Source: Treponema sp. UBA4377 (GTDB taxonomy: Bacteria; Spirochaetota; Spirochaetia; Treponematales; Treponemataceae). From it: DNA of 64,000 bases. Within the stretch, counting starts at the first letter, position 1; every line of letters starts with the position of its first letter. Both the position numbers and the translations under genes were made by a program. The notes under the pieces are model-generated. The model saw only the letters and a program-made list of their open reading frames with translations. It had not been told where the DNA came from and did not search any database. Location of the stretch: contig DGRX01000021.1 in NCBI GenBank assembly GCA_002391235.1, positions 50,524 to 114,523 of the forward strand. The letters are read 5' to 3'. Below are positions 8,474 through 18,305 of this stretch, piece after piece.

Positions 8474-9961
8474 TTATCGCTCGCCAAAAATTTTTCGTCC
8501 GGCAACAAATGTCGCGACGACGCGGCCGGCCAAAGTTTTCCCGTCAAGCGGCGTGGCTTTTCCCTTGCTGTAAAAGCGCGAGGAGTCCACGCGCCATTTT
8601 TTGTCGGGGTCCAGCAAGACCAAGTCGGCGTCGTAGCCGGCCGCGACCAAGCCTTTTTTCAAGCCCAAAATTCGCGCGGGCCTTGCCGACATCAGCGCCA
8701 TCAGTTTTTGCGAGGGAATCTTTTCTTTCTTGCATAGAACGCTGTTGCAAACTGCGTAGGCAGTTTCAAGCCCGGTAAAGCCAGGAGCGCCGGCGGCCTT
8801 GTCTTCCATCGTGTGCGGCGCATGGTCGGTCGCGATGCAGTCGGCCGTTCCGTCCTTGAGCGCGGCCAAAAGCGCGGCGCGGTCGTTGGCTGTCCTAAGC
8901 GGCGGGTTCACGAAGGCGAAGATTTTTGGAACAGCCGTTCCTTCAAGCGCCAAGTGGTGCGGCGTGATTTCAAAAGTGATTTTAAATCCGTTCTTGTAAT
9001 TTTTTTCTTCCGCCTTGGCGCGGCGGGCGGCCATAACGCTTTGGACGGTGGAAACGTGGCAAAGGTGAATGTGGCATCCGGCTTTTTGCGCAAGCAAAAT
9101 GTTTCGCTCGGTGGCCGCGTCCTCGGCAAGTTCCAAAAGCGAGTTGGCCTCTTTTATGTTTTGAACGATTTGGCCAAGCGCGGACGCGGGAACGGCGGCC
9201 AAGACTTTTTTGTCAATCGCTCCCCAGGCGGGAATCTTGTATTTTGCCATAAGCTCTAGAGCGCGCGTCCTGTAAGTTTTTGCAAGCGCGGCAAGAGCCG
9301 GGTCTTCGCAGTGGCAACTTACGACAATTTTTTTCTTTGCGGCGATTTTCATCGCGTCCAGCATTACGGCGGAACTTGCGACTTCGCGGCCGTCTTCGCT
9401 TATCACGGGCGTCGTTTTTTTGTCCAAGCCTTCAAGGTGAACTGTCGTCGAGCCGTCAAATCTTTTTGTAAGGCTTACGCTTTGAAAGACGCGCGACATT
9501 TTTCGTTCCGCCGCTTCTTGGTCAACCTTTAGCGCCTCGTCTTTGCTAGAGACAACCGGATTTGTGTTGGGCATAAGAACCAGCGTTCCAAAGCCGCCGG
9601 CGGCGGCCGCCTTTAGCGCGGAATCCAAGTCCTCTTTTTGAGTCTGTCCCGGATACCTAAAGTGCGCGTGCATGTCGATAAAGGCCGGCGCCAAGACAAG
9701 GCCTTTCGCGTCGATTTCGGTCATGCCGGAACTTTTGGAAAGACTGGAATTGCGGCCGGCGCCGGCGGCATTTTTGGTCTTGCCAGCAATTTCAGTTTGA
9801 GCGGCGTTTTTTGTCTTGCCGCCATTCGCCGCCTTTAAAACGCTCTCCGCGCTTTTAAATGTTCCGTAAAAGACGCGCTTGATTTTTTTTCCTTCGATGA
9901 TGACCGCGCCTTTTTTGTCTGTGTTCTCGTCAACAATCCGCGCGTTGTAAATTATGGTCAT
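8474..9961 (-). CDS. pyrC: Dihydroorotase
   Basis: This enzyme closes carbamoyl-aspartate to dihydroorotate, step three of pyrimidine synthesis. It is a class I dihydroorotase: metal-binding DMHAHFRYPGQTQKEDLDS near residue 97, LMPNTNPV, carboxylated-Lys/His region, HLCHVSTVQS, and ATDHAPHTMEDKAAGAPGFTGLETA at the C-terminal side. Length 495 exceeds the usual 420-450. The excess is mostly a low-complexity insert at about residues 46-78 (GGKTKNAAQTEIAGKTKNAA) between the N-terminal beta-sandwich strands. It starts 11 nt after pyrI, forming a pyrB-pyrI-pyrC unit. Confidence 0.95.
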   Translation of the reverse strand: MTIIYNARIVDENTDKKGAVIIEGKKIKRVFYGTFKSAESVLKAANGGKTKNAAQTEIAGKTKNAAGAGRNSSLSKSSGMTEIDAKGLVLAPAFIDMHAHFRYPGQTQKEDLDSALKAAAAGGFGTLVLMPNTNPVVSSKDEALKVDQEAAERKMSRVFQSVSLTKRFDGSTTVHLEGLDKKTTPVISEDGREVASSAVMLDAMKIAAKKKIVVSCHCEDPALAALAKTYRTRALELMAKYKIPAWGAIDKKVLAAVPASALGQIVQNIKEANSLLELAEDAATERNILLAQKAGCHIHLCHVSTVQSVMAARRAKAEEKNYKNGFKITFEITPHHLALEGTAVPKIFAFVNPPLRTANDRAALLAALKDGTADCIATDHAPHTMEDKAAGAPGFTGLETAYAVCNSVLCKKEKIPSQKLMALMSARPARILGLKKGLVAAGYDADLVLLDPDKKWRVDSSRFYSKGKATPLDGKTLAGRVVATFVAGRKIFGER

Positions 9962-9972
9962 TGCCTTGCCTC

Positions 9973-10422
9973 TTACAATTCCACCGCCTCTCCCTGCGGG
10001 CCGGCCTTGTACAAGGTGTCGCAGTATTCGCAGCGGTAAAGCGCGCGGGTCCTGTCAACCAAGTGAAAGCTTTGCGGAACGTATTTTTCGCTTGCGGTGA
10101 TGCAGCGGGGGTTTTTGCAGTGGATTACGCCGGTCACTTTTTGCGGAAGCTCCATCTTGATTTTTTCGACAATCTTTTCGTCCTTGATCACGTTCACTGT
10201 GATGTTTGGGTCGATAAAGCCCAAGACCGAATAGTCGATGTTGATTATGTTGTCGATTTTGATGATGTCTTTTTTTCCGCCCTTTTTGGACTGAACGTTC
10301 ATCACAAGCGCCGCGGTAAAGCGCGCGTTGGCAAGTCCAAGCCAGTTAAAAATCTTTGGGCCGTAGCCCGCGCAAATGTGGTCGATGACCAAACCGTTTT
10401 TTATCGTTTCTACATTCAACAT
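9973..10422 (-). CDS. pyrI: Aspartate carbamoyltransferase regulatory subunit
   Basis: This 149-residue protein is the nucleotide-binding regulatory chain that gives PyrB allosteric control by CTP and ATP. The N-terminal part matches the allosteric domain ([24 protein letters not shown]). The C-terminal zinc domain has the four cysteines in HCKNPRC and [10 protein letters not shown]. Its ATG overlaps the pyrB stop (TGATG), so the two are translationally coupled and should be made in matching amounts. Confidence 0.95.
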   Translation of the reverse strand: MLNVETIKNGLVIDHICAGYGPKIFNWLGLANARFTAALVMNVQSKKGGKKDIIKIDNIINIDYSVLGFIDPNITVNVIKDEKIVEKIKMELPQKVTGVIHCKNPRCITASEKYVPQSFHLVDRTRALYRCEYCDTLYKAGPQGEAVEL

Positions 10423-11345
10423 CAGAGGGCTCCTGTCAACTTGGCTATGAGGCTCATTCGCGCGTACATTCCAAACTTGACTTGCTTAAAGTACGCGGCG
10501 CGGGGGTCGTCGTCAACCTCGTAAGAAATTTCGTTCACACGGGGAAGCGGGTGCAGGACAATCATGTCGCTCTTTGCAAGCTTCATCTTTTCCTTGTCCA
10601 AAATGTAGCTGTCCTTTAGGCGGATGTAGTCCTGCTCGTTAAAGAAACGTTCCTTTTGAACGCGGGTCATATAAAGGATGTCGGCCTTGTCAATCACGTC
10701 TTCCATTCGCTCGGCGCATTCGTACTGAACGCCCGCGGGCTTTAGGATGTCTTCTATCATGTACTCGGGAACGGCAAGCTCCTTTGGGCTTACAAAGATG
10801 AACTTGTTTCCGGGATAGCGGCACATCGCTTGCGTCAAAGAATGAACGGTGCGGCCAAACTTTAGGTCGCCCACAAAGCAAATCGTTTGGTTTTCAAAGC
10901 TGCCGCGCAATCTCCGTATCGTCAAAAGGTCGGTCAAGGTTTGCGTCGGGTGAAAGTGGCCGCCGTCGCCCGCGTTGATTATCGGGCAGTCAGAATATTT
11001 TGAGGCCAAGAGCGCCGCTCCTTCCTTGGGACTTCTCATCGCGATTACGTCCGCATAGCTTGAAACAACGCGAATCGTGTCGGCCAAGATTTCTCCCTTT
11101 GTGGTGGAAGTGTAGCTGGCGTCGGCAAAGCCTTCCACCGCTCCGCCCAAGCGCAGCATCGCAGCCTCAAAGCTTAAGCGCGTGCGGGTGCTTGGCTCAA
11201 AAAAAAGCGCCGCAAGAATTTTCCCGCGGCACACATCTTTAAAAGAATTTGGATCAACAATAATTTGCTCTGCCAGAGCGCAGATTTCCTCAATCTCCGC
11301 AACCGACAAATCATCAGGTTGGATTACGTGACGGCCTTTAAGCAT
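10422..11345 (-). CDS. pyrB: Aspartate carbamoyltransferase catalytic subunit
   Basis: PyrB joins carbamoyl phosphate and aspartate, the committed step of pyrimidine synthesis. The signature [16 protein letters not shown] is present, as are [17 protein letters not shown] and HPLPRVNEI. The start is set at 11345 because this ATG has AAGGAGCC 6 nt upstream and gives the normal N-terminus [13 protein letters not shown]; an ATG at 11381 lacks this. Length is 307 residues. It is the first gene of pyrBIC. I see no clear attenuator in the short leader. Confidence 0.95.
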   Translation of the reverse strand: MLKGRHVIQPDDLSVAEIEEICALAEQIIVDPNSFKDVCRGKILAALFFEPSTRTRLSFEAAMLRLGGAVEGFADASYTSTTKGEILADTIRVVSSYADVIAMRSPKEGAALLASKYSDCPIINAGDGGHFHPTQTLTDLLTIRRLRGSFENQTICFVGDLKFGRTVHSLTQAMCRYPGNKFIFVSPKELAVPEYMIEDILKPAGVQYECAERMEDVIDKADILYMTRVQKERFFNEQDYIRLKDSYILDKEKMKLAKSDMIVLHPLPRVNEISYEVDDDPRAAYFKQVKFGMYARMSLIAKLTGAL

Positions 11346-11432
11346 TAATGGCTCCTTAGAATTTTTTTGATTATAACGCATTTGGGGTTTATATGCAAGC
11401 GAAACGCGTTTTTGCTAGTGGTAATATATACT

Positions 11433-11448
11433 CGCCTCTCGCGAGGCG
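11433..11448. other. Small hairpin in pyrB-mnmE gap
   Basis: A 6-bp inverted repeat (cgcctc, loop tcgc, gaggcg) lies in the 177-base gap between mnmE and pyrB. It has no T-run, so it is not a standard intrinsic terminator, but it could mark the 3' end of mnmE's upstream leader or act as a weak pause site. The rest of the gap shows nothing else I can name. Confidence 0.35.
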
Positions 11449-11522
11449 TACTGGCAATAGCGCATTCAGGGGCATAAGCGCAAGCGGAACGGCAGAGGTC
11501 TTGCGTTCGAGAACACGAGCGG

Positions 11523-13133
11523 CTACTTGCCTACGCAAAAGTTGCTAAAAACGCTGTCCAAAATGTCGTCGGCGGTCACGCGGCCCGTAAGCTCGCCCAA
11601 AAAGTCCAGCGCGTCCTCAATGTCTTGGACGACCGCGTCAAGCGAATAGCCTTTTTGCAAACTGGCGGCGTGGCGCAAGCTTTCCAGAGCGCTTTCAACC
11701 AAACGTTTTTGGCGCTCGCTGCCCAAACCGGCCTGGCTTCGCTCCGTTTCCTGGCCTTTAAGCAATAAAGCTTTGGCCATCGCGACCAAATCCTTTACGC
11801 CGCCGCCGTTTTTGGCGCTGACAAAAACTTGCCCGGAAAGCGCGGGGATTTTTTGGCTGGCGGCCTCATAAAATTTTTGGGCTTCGGAAATCGCGGCTTT
11901 TTGGTCTTGCGAAACCTTCTCGGTTTGCGCGGCCGCTTCTTTGTCTTGCAAAGCCTCTTGGCCGTCCGCCTTTTGGTCTTGCGAAACCTTGTCCAGCTTG
12001 TTCCAAACAAAAATCACAGGCTCCTTTCGTTCCGCCAAAAAAGCCAGGTCGATTTGATCCTTGGGCAAAGTCACGTCGGCCAAGTACAAAAGCAAGTCGG
12101 CCTCGTCGCTCAATTCCTTGGCGCTTTCCACGCCGCGAGCCTCTATCTCGTCGCTGGTGGAGCGCAAGCCCGCCGTGTCAAAAAGGCGCGCGGGAATTCC
12201 GTCCAGGCTTATCCAGCTTTCTATCCAGTCGCGGGTGGTACCTTCGATGTCGCTTACGATCGCGCGCTCTTCCTTTAACAGGCAGTTGAACAAGCTTGAC
12301 TTTCCGGCGTTGGTTTTTCCGCAAAGAACCAGGCGGGCGCCTTCTTGGTAAAGCTTTTCGCTTTTCCATGTATGGGCCAAACGCTCAAGGGCGGCTATGG
12401 CTTCAAGCAATTTTGTTTGGTCGTATGCGTCCGCGATTGTCTCTTCGTCTTCGGGGTATTCGATTTCAACTTCGATTTGCGCAAGCGTGTCAATCAAGGA
12501 TTTTTGGACGCGCTCGATTTCTTGGCTCAAGTTTCCGGCCAAGCGGCCCGCCGCCTTTTGGCTTGAGGCTCCCGTGCGGCTTTCTATGATTTCGCGGACG
12601 GCTTCCGCTTTTGTAAGGTCGGCCTTTCCGTTTATAAAGGCGCGGAAGGTAAACTCGCCGCGCTCGGCCTGCCTAAAGCCGTTTTGCAAAAGCAAGTTGA
12701 AAATTTTTGTCACAACCGCCGTTCCGCCGTGACAAGAGATTTCGGCCATTTCCTCGCCGGTAAAAGATTTTGGCGCGCGGAAAACCGACACCAAAACTTC
12801 GTCCACCCGCGCGGCTTTTTTGTCAGGAACGCAATCGCGGGCCGCGGCTTTTTGGTCTTGCGACAGTTTTTCGTCAGCGGCATTTTGGTCTTGCGAACAA
12901 TCTTGGCCGCCTACAACTCTTTCGGTCGCCCCAGCGTTTTGCGGCTCAACAATCCAGCCGTAAACAATCGTGTTGCCGGCGGCCGCGTTCAAGGCCTTGG
13001 GGCGAGAAAAAATTTTTGACAAAAGATGGATTGAGTTTTTGCCCGAGACGCGGATGATGCCGAGAGCGGCCGGCGCCAGCGCAGTGGCAACCGCCGCAAT
13101 CGGCTCTTCGGGCGTGTAGCCTGTGTTGTCCAA
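11523..13133 (-). CDS. mnmE: tRNA uridine-5-carboxymethylaminomethyl modification GTPase MnmE
   Basis: MnmE with MnmG adds the cmnm5 group to wobble U34 of some tRNAs. Seen are the folate-binding N-terminal domain (DTIAAVATALAPAALGIIRVSG-like start, FRAPKSFTGEE, HGG), the G domain with GKTNAGKSS, DIEGTTRD, DTAG and NKLD, and the C-terminal FCVGK with the catalytic Cys. Length is 536 against about 455 usual. Two low-complexity inserts account for this: about residues 65-109 and 383-426, both built from SQDQKAA-like units. The second sits right after the NKLD motif. It starts 3 nt downstream of the HD-GYP gene's stop. Confidence 0.94.
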   Translation of the reverse strand: MDNTGYTPEEPIAAVATALAPAALGIIRVSGKNSIHLLSKIFSRPKALNAAAGNTIVYGWIVEPQNAGATERVVGGQDCSQDQNAADEKLSQDQKAAARDCVPDKKAARVDEVLVSVFRAPKSFTGEEMAEISCHGGTAVVTKIFNLLLQNGFRQAERGEFTFRAFINGKADLTKAEAVREIIESRTGASSQKAAGRLAGNLSQEIERVQKSLIDTLAQIEVEIEYPEDEETIADAYDQTKLLEAIAALERLAHTWKSEKLYQEGARLVLCGKTNAGKSSLFNCLLKEERAIVSDIEGTTRDWIESWISLDGIPARLFDTAGLRSTSDEIEARGVESAKELSDEADLLLYLADVTLPKDQIDLAFLAERKEPVIFVWNKLDKVSQDQKADGQEALQDKEAAAQTEKVSQDQKAAISEAQKFYEAASQKIPALSGQVFVSAKNGGGVKDLVAMAKALLLKGQETERSQAGLGSERQKRLVESALESLRHAASLQKGYSLDAVVQDIEDALDFLGELTGRVTADDILDSVFSNFCVGK

Positions 13134-13136
13134 AGT

Positions 13137-14558
13137 TTAGATGACTTTTTCCAACAAGTCGATGATTTTAGGATCGTAGATTCCGGCTTTAGACTTCATC
13201 TCCTTAACGGCGGCGTCGCTGTCCATAATCTCGCGGTAAGCGCGCTTGCTTGTAAGAGAAATGTAGCTTTCGCAAACGCGAATAACGCGCGCGATAAACG
13301 GAATCTTCGCTCCGCTCAAGCCGGCAATGTAGCCTTTTCCGTCCATGTTCTCGTGGTGGAACTCGGCGGCCTGCAAGAAAATCGTCTTGATTTGATCCGG
13401 AACAAAGTCAAAGTATTCCGCGGCGTTCTGAACGTGCTCGCGAATCTTTTGGCGCTCCTTCATCGTAAGGTCTTTGCCCGTCAAGATGCTCTTAGGAACG
13501 GCAAGGAAGCCCGCGTCGTAAACCAATGACGCGCAGTAGCAAACCAAAGCCACGTCCTTGTTAAGCTTGGCTTCGTTGCATACTTTAAGAACCAATTCAG
13601 AAACCTTGCGGCTTGTTCTTTGGCGGAAGGTGTACTTATCGATTTTGTCGCCAAGCGCGAAACACTTGCTTTGCAAATCAGCCATCAACTTGCGGTTTTC
13701 AACCGTAGAGAAGAAGTCCATGATTTGCTTTGAAAGCTCCGCGTCTCCAAGCAAAATCGCCGAAGTGATCGCATGCTTCTTTGCGTCTTCTTTGGCAGCG
13801 GCGGCCAAGTCCGGATTCTCCTGGAAATCCGTTCCCATAGAAGAGATGACTTCCATCGAAGTTTCAAAGTGAGCCTGAGCCTGCTTGCGGCGCTTGTAGT
13901 TTTTGTAAACGATTACGATAAGAATGCAGACGACAATGATGAGCAAAACGCCGACGCACAAAACAGCGATCTTAAGCGCCTTGTCCAATTTTTTCATTTC
14001 GACTTCCGCAATCGCCAGCTTAATCTGGGCGACAGTCACGCGGCCGGAAACAACGTCGAACAACTCATTCTGCTTGTCCTCAAGGAAATCAATGCGCTCG
14101 TTGATTTTGTTCCACTTGTTGTTCTTGTTGTCCATATACTGCTGGCGCTCAGCCTGCAGCGCTTCAAGCTCGTTTTCAAAAATGCTTTCAACAATAGTGA
14201 AAATTCTTTGGCTGGCTGCTTGCGGGTGCAGTTCAAGCTGCACAATGTATTTGTCAAAGTTTTTTGCGTTGACGCGGCCGCCGTTCGCGGCGGCTTCTTT
14301 TTGCATCGCGTCGATGTATTCAAAATAAGAGGCCTCAGCCATAAGACGAACCTTTTCAGGGAAAGCCTTTTGGTTTTCTTTTAAGTCGATGGCTTGGTTA
14401 ATTGATTCAATCGCTTTTAAGTAATTGCCGTTGTTGTAAAACTCTTGCGTGCGCTGCAAGATCGCTTCGTTTTCGGTAATCTCCAAAGCGAACGCAGTTC
14501 CAAAAAAGAGCGCGGCCCAGATGAAAATCGCCGCTACAAAAAGACTTTTATTTTTCAT
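13137..14558 (-). CDS. Membrane-anchored degenerate HD-GYP domain protein
   Basis: A signal peptide or first anchor (residues 1-24) is followed by a periplasmic helical region with a TPR-like start (RTQEFYNNGNYLKAIESINQA), a strong membrane segment at about 196-217, and a cytoplasmic HD-GYP domain (about 300-473). HD-GYP domains hydrolyse cyclic di-GMP. Here the metal site looks damaged: the HD pair reads Y347-D348 (SLVYDAGFLAVP), GYP reads GYI (HHENMDGKGYIAGL), and the later VADxxDA reads VCESYIS. H375, H401 and H402 remain. The ATG at 14558 overlaps the stop of the upstream DUF4015 gene by 4 nt. It is probably a sensor or scaffold. Confidence 0.8.
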   Translation of the reverse strand: MKNKSLFVAAIFIWAALFFGTAFALEITENEAILQRTQEFYNNGNYLKAIESINQAIDLKENQKAFPEKVRLMAEASYFEYIDAMQKEAAANGGRVNAKNFDKYIVQLELHPQAASQRIFTIVESIFENELEALQAERQQYMDNKNNKWNKINERIDFLEDKQNELFDVVSGRVTVAQIKLAIAEVEMKKLDKALKIAVLCVGVLLIIVVCILIVIVYKNYKRRKQAQAHFETSMEVISSMGTDFQENPDLAAAAKEDAKKHAITSAILLGDAELSKQIMDFFSTVENRKLMADLQSKCFALGDKIDKYTFRQRTSRKVSELVLKVCNEAKLNKDVALVCYCASLVYDAGFLAVPKSILTGKDLTMKERQKIREHVQNAAEYFDFVPDQIKTIFLQAAEFHHENMDGKGYIAGLSGAKIPFIARVIRVCESYISLTSKRAYREIMDSDAAVKEMKSKAGIYDPKIIDLLEKVI

Positions 14559-16960
14559 AAAGAACCTTCCTCTTTAAGTATTTTATCATACATTTTGGAA
14601 TTTTGCAAGACAGAATCCAACGCGCTGATATTATTTTTGTCGACCGGAAGGGCCTGTTTTTGCGATGCGTAGAATGAAATCGGCTGGCCTTTAGGGCCAA
14701 TCGCGGGCTTTCTGAAGTTTGCGCTGGCCTCAGGCGAAGGTCCTGTGTATTCGGCGTCGCCCGGGTCGGGGGAAATCTTCACGTAGTTGGCCACGTTGTT
14801 CCAGAACATATAGCCGCGGTCAACGCTGTCGCGAACTCCGAACACTTCCTTGAGAACATATTCCTTGTCATAAAACTGCCTGTCATAAGGAACGTTAAGA
14901 AAGAAGGCCTGGACCCAGGGGCGGACCACGACGCGGTCTCGCGCGATGACGGTATTGCGGTAAGTTCCGTAGTAGTAGATGCGGTAGGGCCGCTCCTCGT
15001 TGGGATAATAGTTCATGAACTTATGCTCAAAGTGGCTTGGGTAGAACATCGGGCAAATAACGTCAACGTATTGGGCAAGCGTCTCAACGTCCTGGCCTGT
15101 TCGCGTTCCGCTTCGGTACCAGCCGTTGGCGCCGTAAATGTCTATGCCGATCGGAGCGTCGATGTTTTCGCGGGCGTATGAAAGGAAACTGCGCAAGGCG
15201 CCTTCTTTGTCCATTCCCTGGCTTTGCCAACGATAGCTGGCGTTGTACATGTTCTGTCCGTCTGTCGGAAAGCGGATGTAGTCAAACTGGATTTCGTCAA
15301 AGCCGCGCGCGATAAGCTCTTTGGCGATCGCCACGTTGTACTCCCAAACTTCGGGGCAAAAGGGATCGACCCAATGCTCGTCATAGTAGCGCGTTTGCGT
15401 CGTTCCGTCTTCAAGCGTTTCGGTTCCGCTGATGCCCTGCCACGGGCGGTTGTATTTTTTGTCCCAAACCGCGTACTGGCCGTTGTTGTAGTTTGAAAGG
15501 TTCCTGTCCTTAAAGACTACAATGCGCGCGATTAGATAAATGTTCGCTTCCTTAAAGGTCTTTACAAACTCGTCCAAGTCAAGCGCGTATTTGCTGACGA
15601 CTCCCTTTTGGGTAAGGAGCGGATCCTGCGCGTCAAAGCGCATGAGGCCGTAGTCGTCCTTCATGTCGATTACAAGGGAATTGAGCTTGTTGTCCAAAAT
15701 AAGCTTTTTGAATTTTTCAAAGCCGCCCGGAAGGTGCGCTTGGTAGGCCGGAACGTAAAGGCTTTTTTGCCCGTCGATCTTTGAAGCGTAGGGCGAAAGA
15801 ATTTTTCCGCTGTCCAAAAGCCAAAGCTCGTTTAGCAAAACGCCGCCCGTTATTTTTAGTCCGCGGGCGTTTTCCGCCGGAATCCAAGCCGCGTTGACAA
15901 GCTCCTTGCTTTTTGTAAATTCCGCAATGTATTCCTTTAACGATGAATTCAAATCGCTCGCGGTATTCGTGGTCATGTCAAAGCTTCCGACTTTTCCGGG
16001 AGCGATAAAAGAAATCGTGTTTCCGTTTTGCCAAAGCGAATCGATTGTGTCGCATGGTTCCGTTCCCTTGTAAATGCAGGCGCTTCTTTGGGCGTCCAAG
16101 TCAAAGTGGTAGATGCGCGGCATAAAGGTTTGCGCCAAGAAAATTTCGCACCACTGGTTTTTGTCGCCGTCCTGCGCCACCACCGGCAAAATGTCCGATA
16201 CTTCGTCGCTGGAATTGTTGGGGTCGCTGCATTCAAGGCCTCGGTTGGCGTCAAGCCAGTCGGGCTTGGCAGAATCGGGCTTGTAGTACCAAAAACCCAA
16301 AATCGCGTGCGCCATAAAAACAACCGTTTCGTTTTGGCCGCCCAGCGACGATTTCATAGAAGCGACGGCCACCGCTTTTATTCCGTTTGTGCGAAGGCTG
16401 GCCGAGCCGATGCAAGTCCAGTTTAAGCCGCCGTCGCGGGTAAGATAAACGCGCTCTTTTGTGGCCGTAACCATTTCCAGCGGGTTGAGCGGGTTAAAGG
16501 CCAAATCCTTTAGGTCTTGCGCCTTTGTCTCGTGGCTGGTCTCGCCCTTCTTGAATTTCTTGATTATGTATGTCGGAAGGCCGTTGTTCCTAAGCTCAAA
16601 GTTTTGCAAGTCGCTTGTGTAAAGAATTCCCTTTGACGTGATAAAATAAAAGGCATTCTCCACCGGAAGAATTTGCTGAACGCTTCCATCCTTCCAAAGC
16701 GTCGTTTGCTTTCCGTTGGCGTTTATCTTTTTAAGGCCGGCTTCAGTCGCAAGCAAAGTGTTTTTTGTCTCTTCAATTTGAACGCGCTTTATCGTGGCGT
16801 TTTTATTTACAAGAACCGCGTTGTCTTTTTGCGGCTCAATTATCTTAGGCAAAGAATACAAGGGCTTTGACTCGTAATAGTCTTCCTGCGCAAAAAACTG
16901 AAATGGCGCGGCCAACGCCAACGCAAAAGCTGCCGTTAAAAAGAGAAATGACTTTTTCAT
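14555..16960 (-). CDS. Secreted putative glycoside hydrolase, DUF4015 type
   Basis: The 801-residue protein has a signal peptide (MKKSFLFLTAAFALALAAPFQFFA). Residues about 30-340 carry BNR-like beta-propeller segments (YLTRDGGLNWTCIGS). Residues about 360-740 match DUF4015, a TIM-barrel hydrolase family: SLYVPAYQAHLPGGFEKF, SLVIDMKDDYGLM, WVDPFCPEVWEYNVAIAKELIARGFDEIQFDYIRFPTDG, GIDIYGANGW, DVICPMFYPSHFE. The substrate is unknown. No Shine-Dalgarno is seen. It is coupled to the HD-GYP gene by a 4-nt overlap. Confidence 0.82.
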   Translation of the reverse strand: MKKSFLFLTAAFALALAAPFQFFAQEDYYESKPLYSLPKIIEPQKDNAVLVNKNATIKRVQIEETKNTLLATEAGLKKINANGKQTTLWKDGSVQQILPVENAFYFITSKGILYTSDLQNFELRNNGLPTYIIKKFKKGETSHETKAQDLKDLAFNPLNPLEMVTATKERVYLTRDGGLNWTCIGSASLRTNGIKAVAVASMKSSLGGQNETVVFMAHAILGFWYYKPDSAKPDWLDANRGLECSDPNNSSDEVSDILPVVAQDGDKNQWCEIFLAQTFMPRIYHFDLDAQRSACIYKGTEPCDTIDSLWQNGNTISFIAPGKVGSFDMTTNTASDLNSSLKEYIAEFTKSKELVNAAWIPAENARGLKITGGVLLNELWLLDSGKILSPYASKIDGQKSLYVPAYQAHLPGGFEKFKKLILDNKLNSLVIDMKDDYGLMRFDAQDPLLTQKGVVSKYALDLDEFVKTFKEANIYLIARIVVFKDRNLSNYNNGQYAVWDKKYNRPWQGISGTETLEDGTTQTRYYDEHWVDPFCPEVWEYNVAIAKELIARGFDEIQFDYIRFPTDGQNMYNASYRWQSQGMDKEGALRSFLSYARENIDAPIGIDIYGANGWYRSGTRTGQDVETLAQYVDVICPMFYPSHFEHKFMNYYPNEERPYRIYYYGTYRNTVIARDRVVVRPWVQAFFLNVPYDRQFYDKEYVLKEVFGVRDSVDRGYMFWNNVANYVKISPDPGDAEYTGPSPEASANFRKPAIGPKGQPISFYASQKQALPVDKNNISALDSVLQNSKMYDKILKEEGSL

Positions 16961-16991
16961 GCTTTTATTGTCGGAATATTATTGCAAGACC

Positions 16992-17795
16992 TTAACTGCG
17001 GGCCGCTAGATCTTGGCGGTAAATTTCATACAGGAGCACGCCGGCGGCTACCGAAACGTTAAGGCTGTCAATTTTGCCGCAAGTCGGAATGGACACTATT
17101 GTGTCGCATTTTTCTTTAAGCAGGCGGGCGATTCCATTGCCTTCGCTGCCCATCACTAGAACTGAGTTTTTTGAAAAAGTCCCGTCCTGGATTTGAACGC
17201 CGCCTGCGTCGGCCCCGTAAATCCAAAAGCCCGCTTCCTTTAAAAGCTTCGCGGCCCTGGCCAGGTTTGTGACAACGCTCACCGGAACCCAAGAGGCGGC
17301 TCCGGCGCTGGAGCGGGCGATTATTTCGTTGTTCTCAACGTCGTTCGCGCTTCTCCTTTCGGGAAGGATCACCAAGGCGGCGCCAAATTGGTCGGCGCTT
17401 CTTATGACCGCGCCAACGTTGTGCGGGTCGGTCACTGAATCCAAGATTACGACTGTGGTCCGCGGCTCGCCGGACGCGGCGCCTTTTTGGGCTTTGAAGC
17501 GTTCCAGCCATGCGTCAAAGTCCACAAGGTTTGAGGCGCGCGTTTCCTGGCCTTGGATTTCAAGCATTATTCCGCGATGATCGCGGGCAGTCTCGGACAA
17601 GGAAGCGGCCATTTGGTCCAAAGCCTTGTTGTCGCTTTGCTCGCAACGGATTCCGGCGGCTTTTGCCAGTTCCAAAATTTTCTTAACCCTGGGACCCGGC
17701 TTTGAGAAATAGATTTTCATCTTTGTGGCGGCGCCGGAATCTTCCAAGGCCGCCCTTACGCGCTCTTCTACCGCGTGGAATCCTGACAAGTACAA
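16992..17795 (-). CDS. rlmB: 23S rRNA (guanosine-2'-O-)-methyltransferase RlmB-like (SpoU/TrmH family)
   Basis: SpoU-family enzyme that methylates ribose of an rRNA guanosine. Motif 1 is VVILDSVTDPHNVGAVIRSADQFGA, motif 2 VLVMGSEGNGI and motif 3 IPTCGKIDSLNVSVAAGVLLYE, with an N-terminal RNA-binding domain beginning YLSGFHAVEERV. I place the start at a TTG (17795), 2 nt after the stop of the upstream gene, with GGAAAG upstream; the frame is open to 17924, but that part overlaps ychJ and is out of family. This gives 267 residues, near the usual 250. An assignment to another TrmH paralogue is possible. Confidence 0.85.
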   Translation of the reverse strand: MYLSGFHAVEERVRAALEDSGAATKMKIYFSKPGPRVKKILELAKAAGIRCEQSDNKALDQMAASLSETARDHRGIMLEIQGQETRASNLVDFDAWLERFKAQKGAASGEPRTTVVILDSVTDPHNVGAVIRSADQFGAALVILPERRSANDVENNEIIARSSAGAASWVPVSVVTNLARAAKLLKEAGFWIYGADAGGVQIQDGTFSKNSVLVMGSEGNGIARLLKEKCDTIVSIPTCGKIDSLNVSVAAGVLLYEIYRQDLAARS

Positions 17796-17797
17796 GG

Positions 17798-18298
17798 CTA
17801 GTTCTTTCCGCAGCAGTTCTTGTACTTTTTCCCGCTTCCGCAGGGGCAGGGCTCGTTGCGGCCAACTTTTGGAGTTTCGCGGACAACAGTTGTCGGAGTC
17901 ATCGCTCCGTAAGAGTACATCCAATCGCCGTTGACTTTCTTAAAGTAGGCGGTTTCGTGGTGAACGTCGCGGGTGTGATGCTGGCTGTATGTGGCTTCAA
18001 ATTCGACAATTCCCTCTTCGTCGCTTTCGCCGCCCTTTTCGGCGCGGAGAACCTTCAGTCCATGCCAAATTGAGTTTTTGCTCCAATCTTCGGTGGCCTT
18101 TCGGTCAATCTCGGCAATCTTGTCGCCTTGCTCGCAAGTGTTGATGATAAAATCGATTTCGTGTTTTTCGTACGCTGTGTAGCGGGCGCGCATCAAGCTT
18201 TCGGCTGTGGGCGCTTTTTTGGCGCCTTTGATAATCGGTTCGCAGCAGTCTTCATAGCTCTTTCCCGAACCGCAGGGACATAATTTGTTTTCACTCAT
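17798..18298 (-). CDS. ychJ: YchJ-family SEC-C motif protein
   Basis: Two SEC-C zinc motifs frame the protein: [17 protein letters not shown] at the start and [13 protein letters not shown] at the end. Between them is the NTF2-like YchJ domain with [19 protein letters not shown] and WHGLKVL. The role is unknown in the family. The ATG at 18298 gives the standard N-terminus [12 protein letters not shown]; an ATG at 18346 is less likely. There is no Shine-Dalgarno. TAGAAT lies 7 nt before the ATG with TTGCGT 17 nt further upstream, so it may be made from a leaderless mRNA. Confidence 0.85.
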   Translation of the reverse strand: MSENKLCPCGSGKSYEDCCEPIIKGAKKAPTAESLMRARYTAYEKHEIDFIINTCEQGDKIAEIDRKATEDWSKNSIWHGLKVLRAEKGGESDEEGIVEFEATYSQHHTRDVHHETAYFKKVNGDWMYSYGAMTPTTVVRETPKVGRNEPCPCGSGKKYKNCCGKN

Positions 18299-18305
18299 GG
18301 CGGCT

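Noticed and set aside
13773..14384. Open frame of 203 codons opposite the HD-GYP gene.
   Set aside because: Composition (Val, Phe, Asn-rich) follows from the codon use of the real gene on the other strand.
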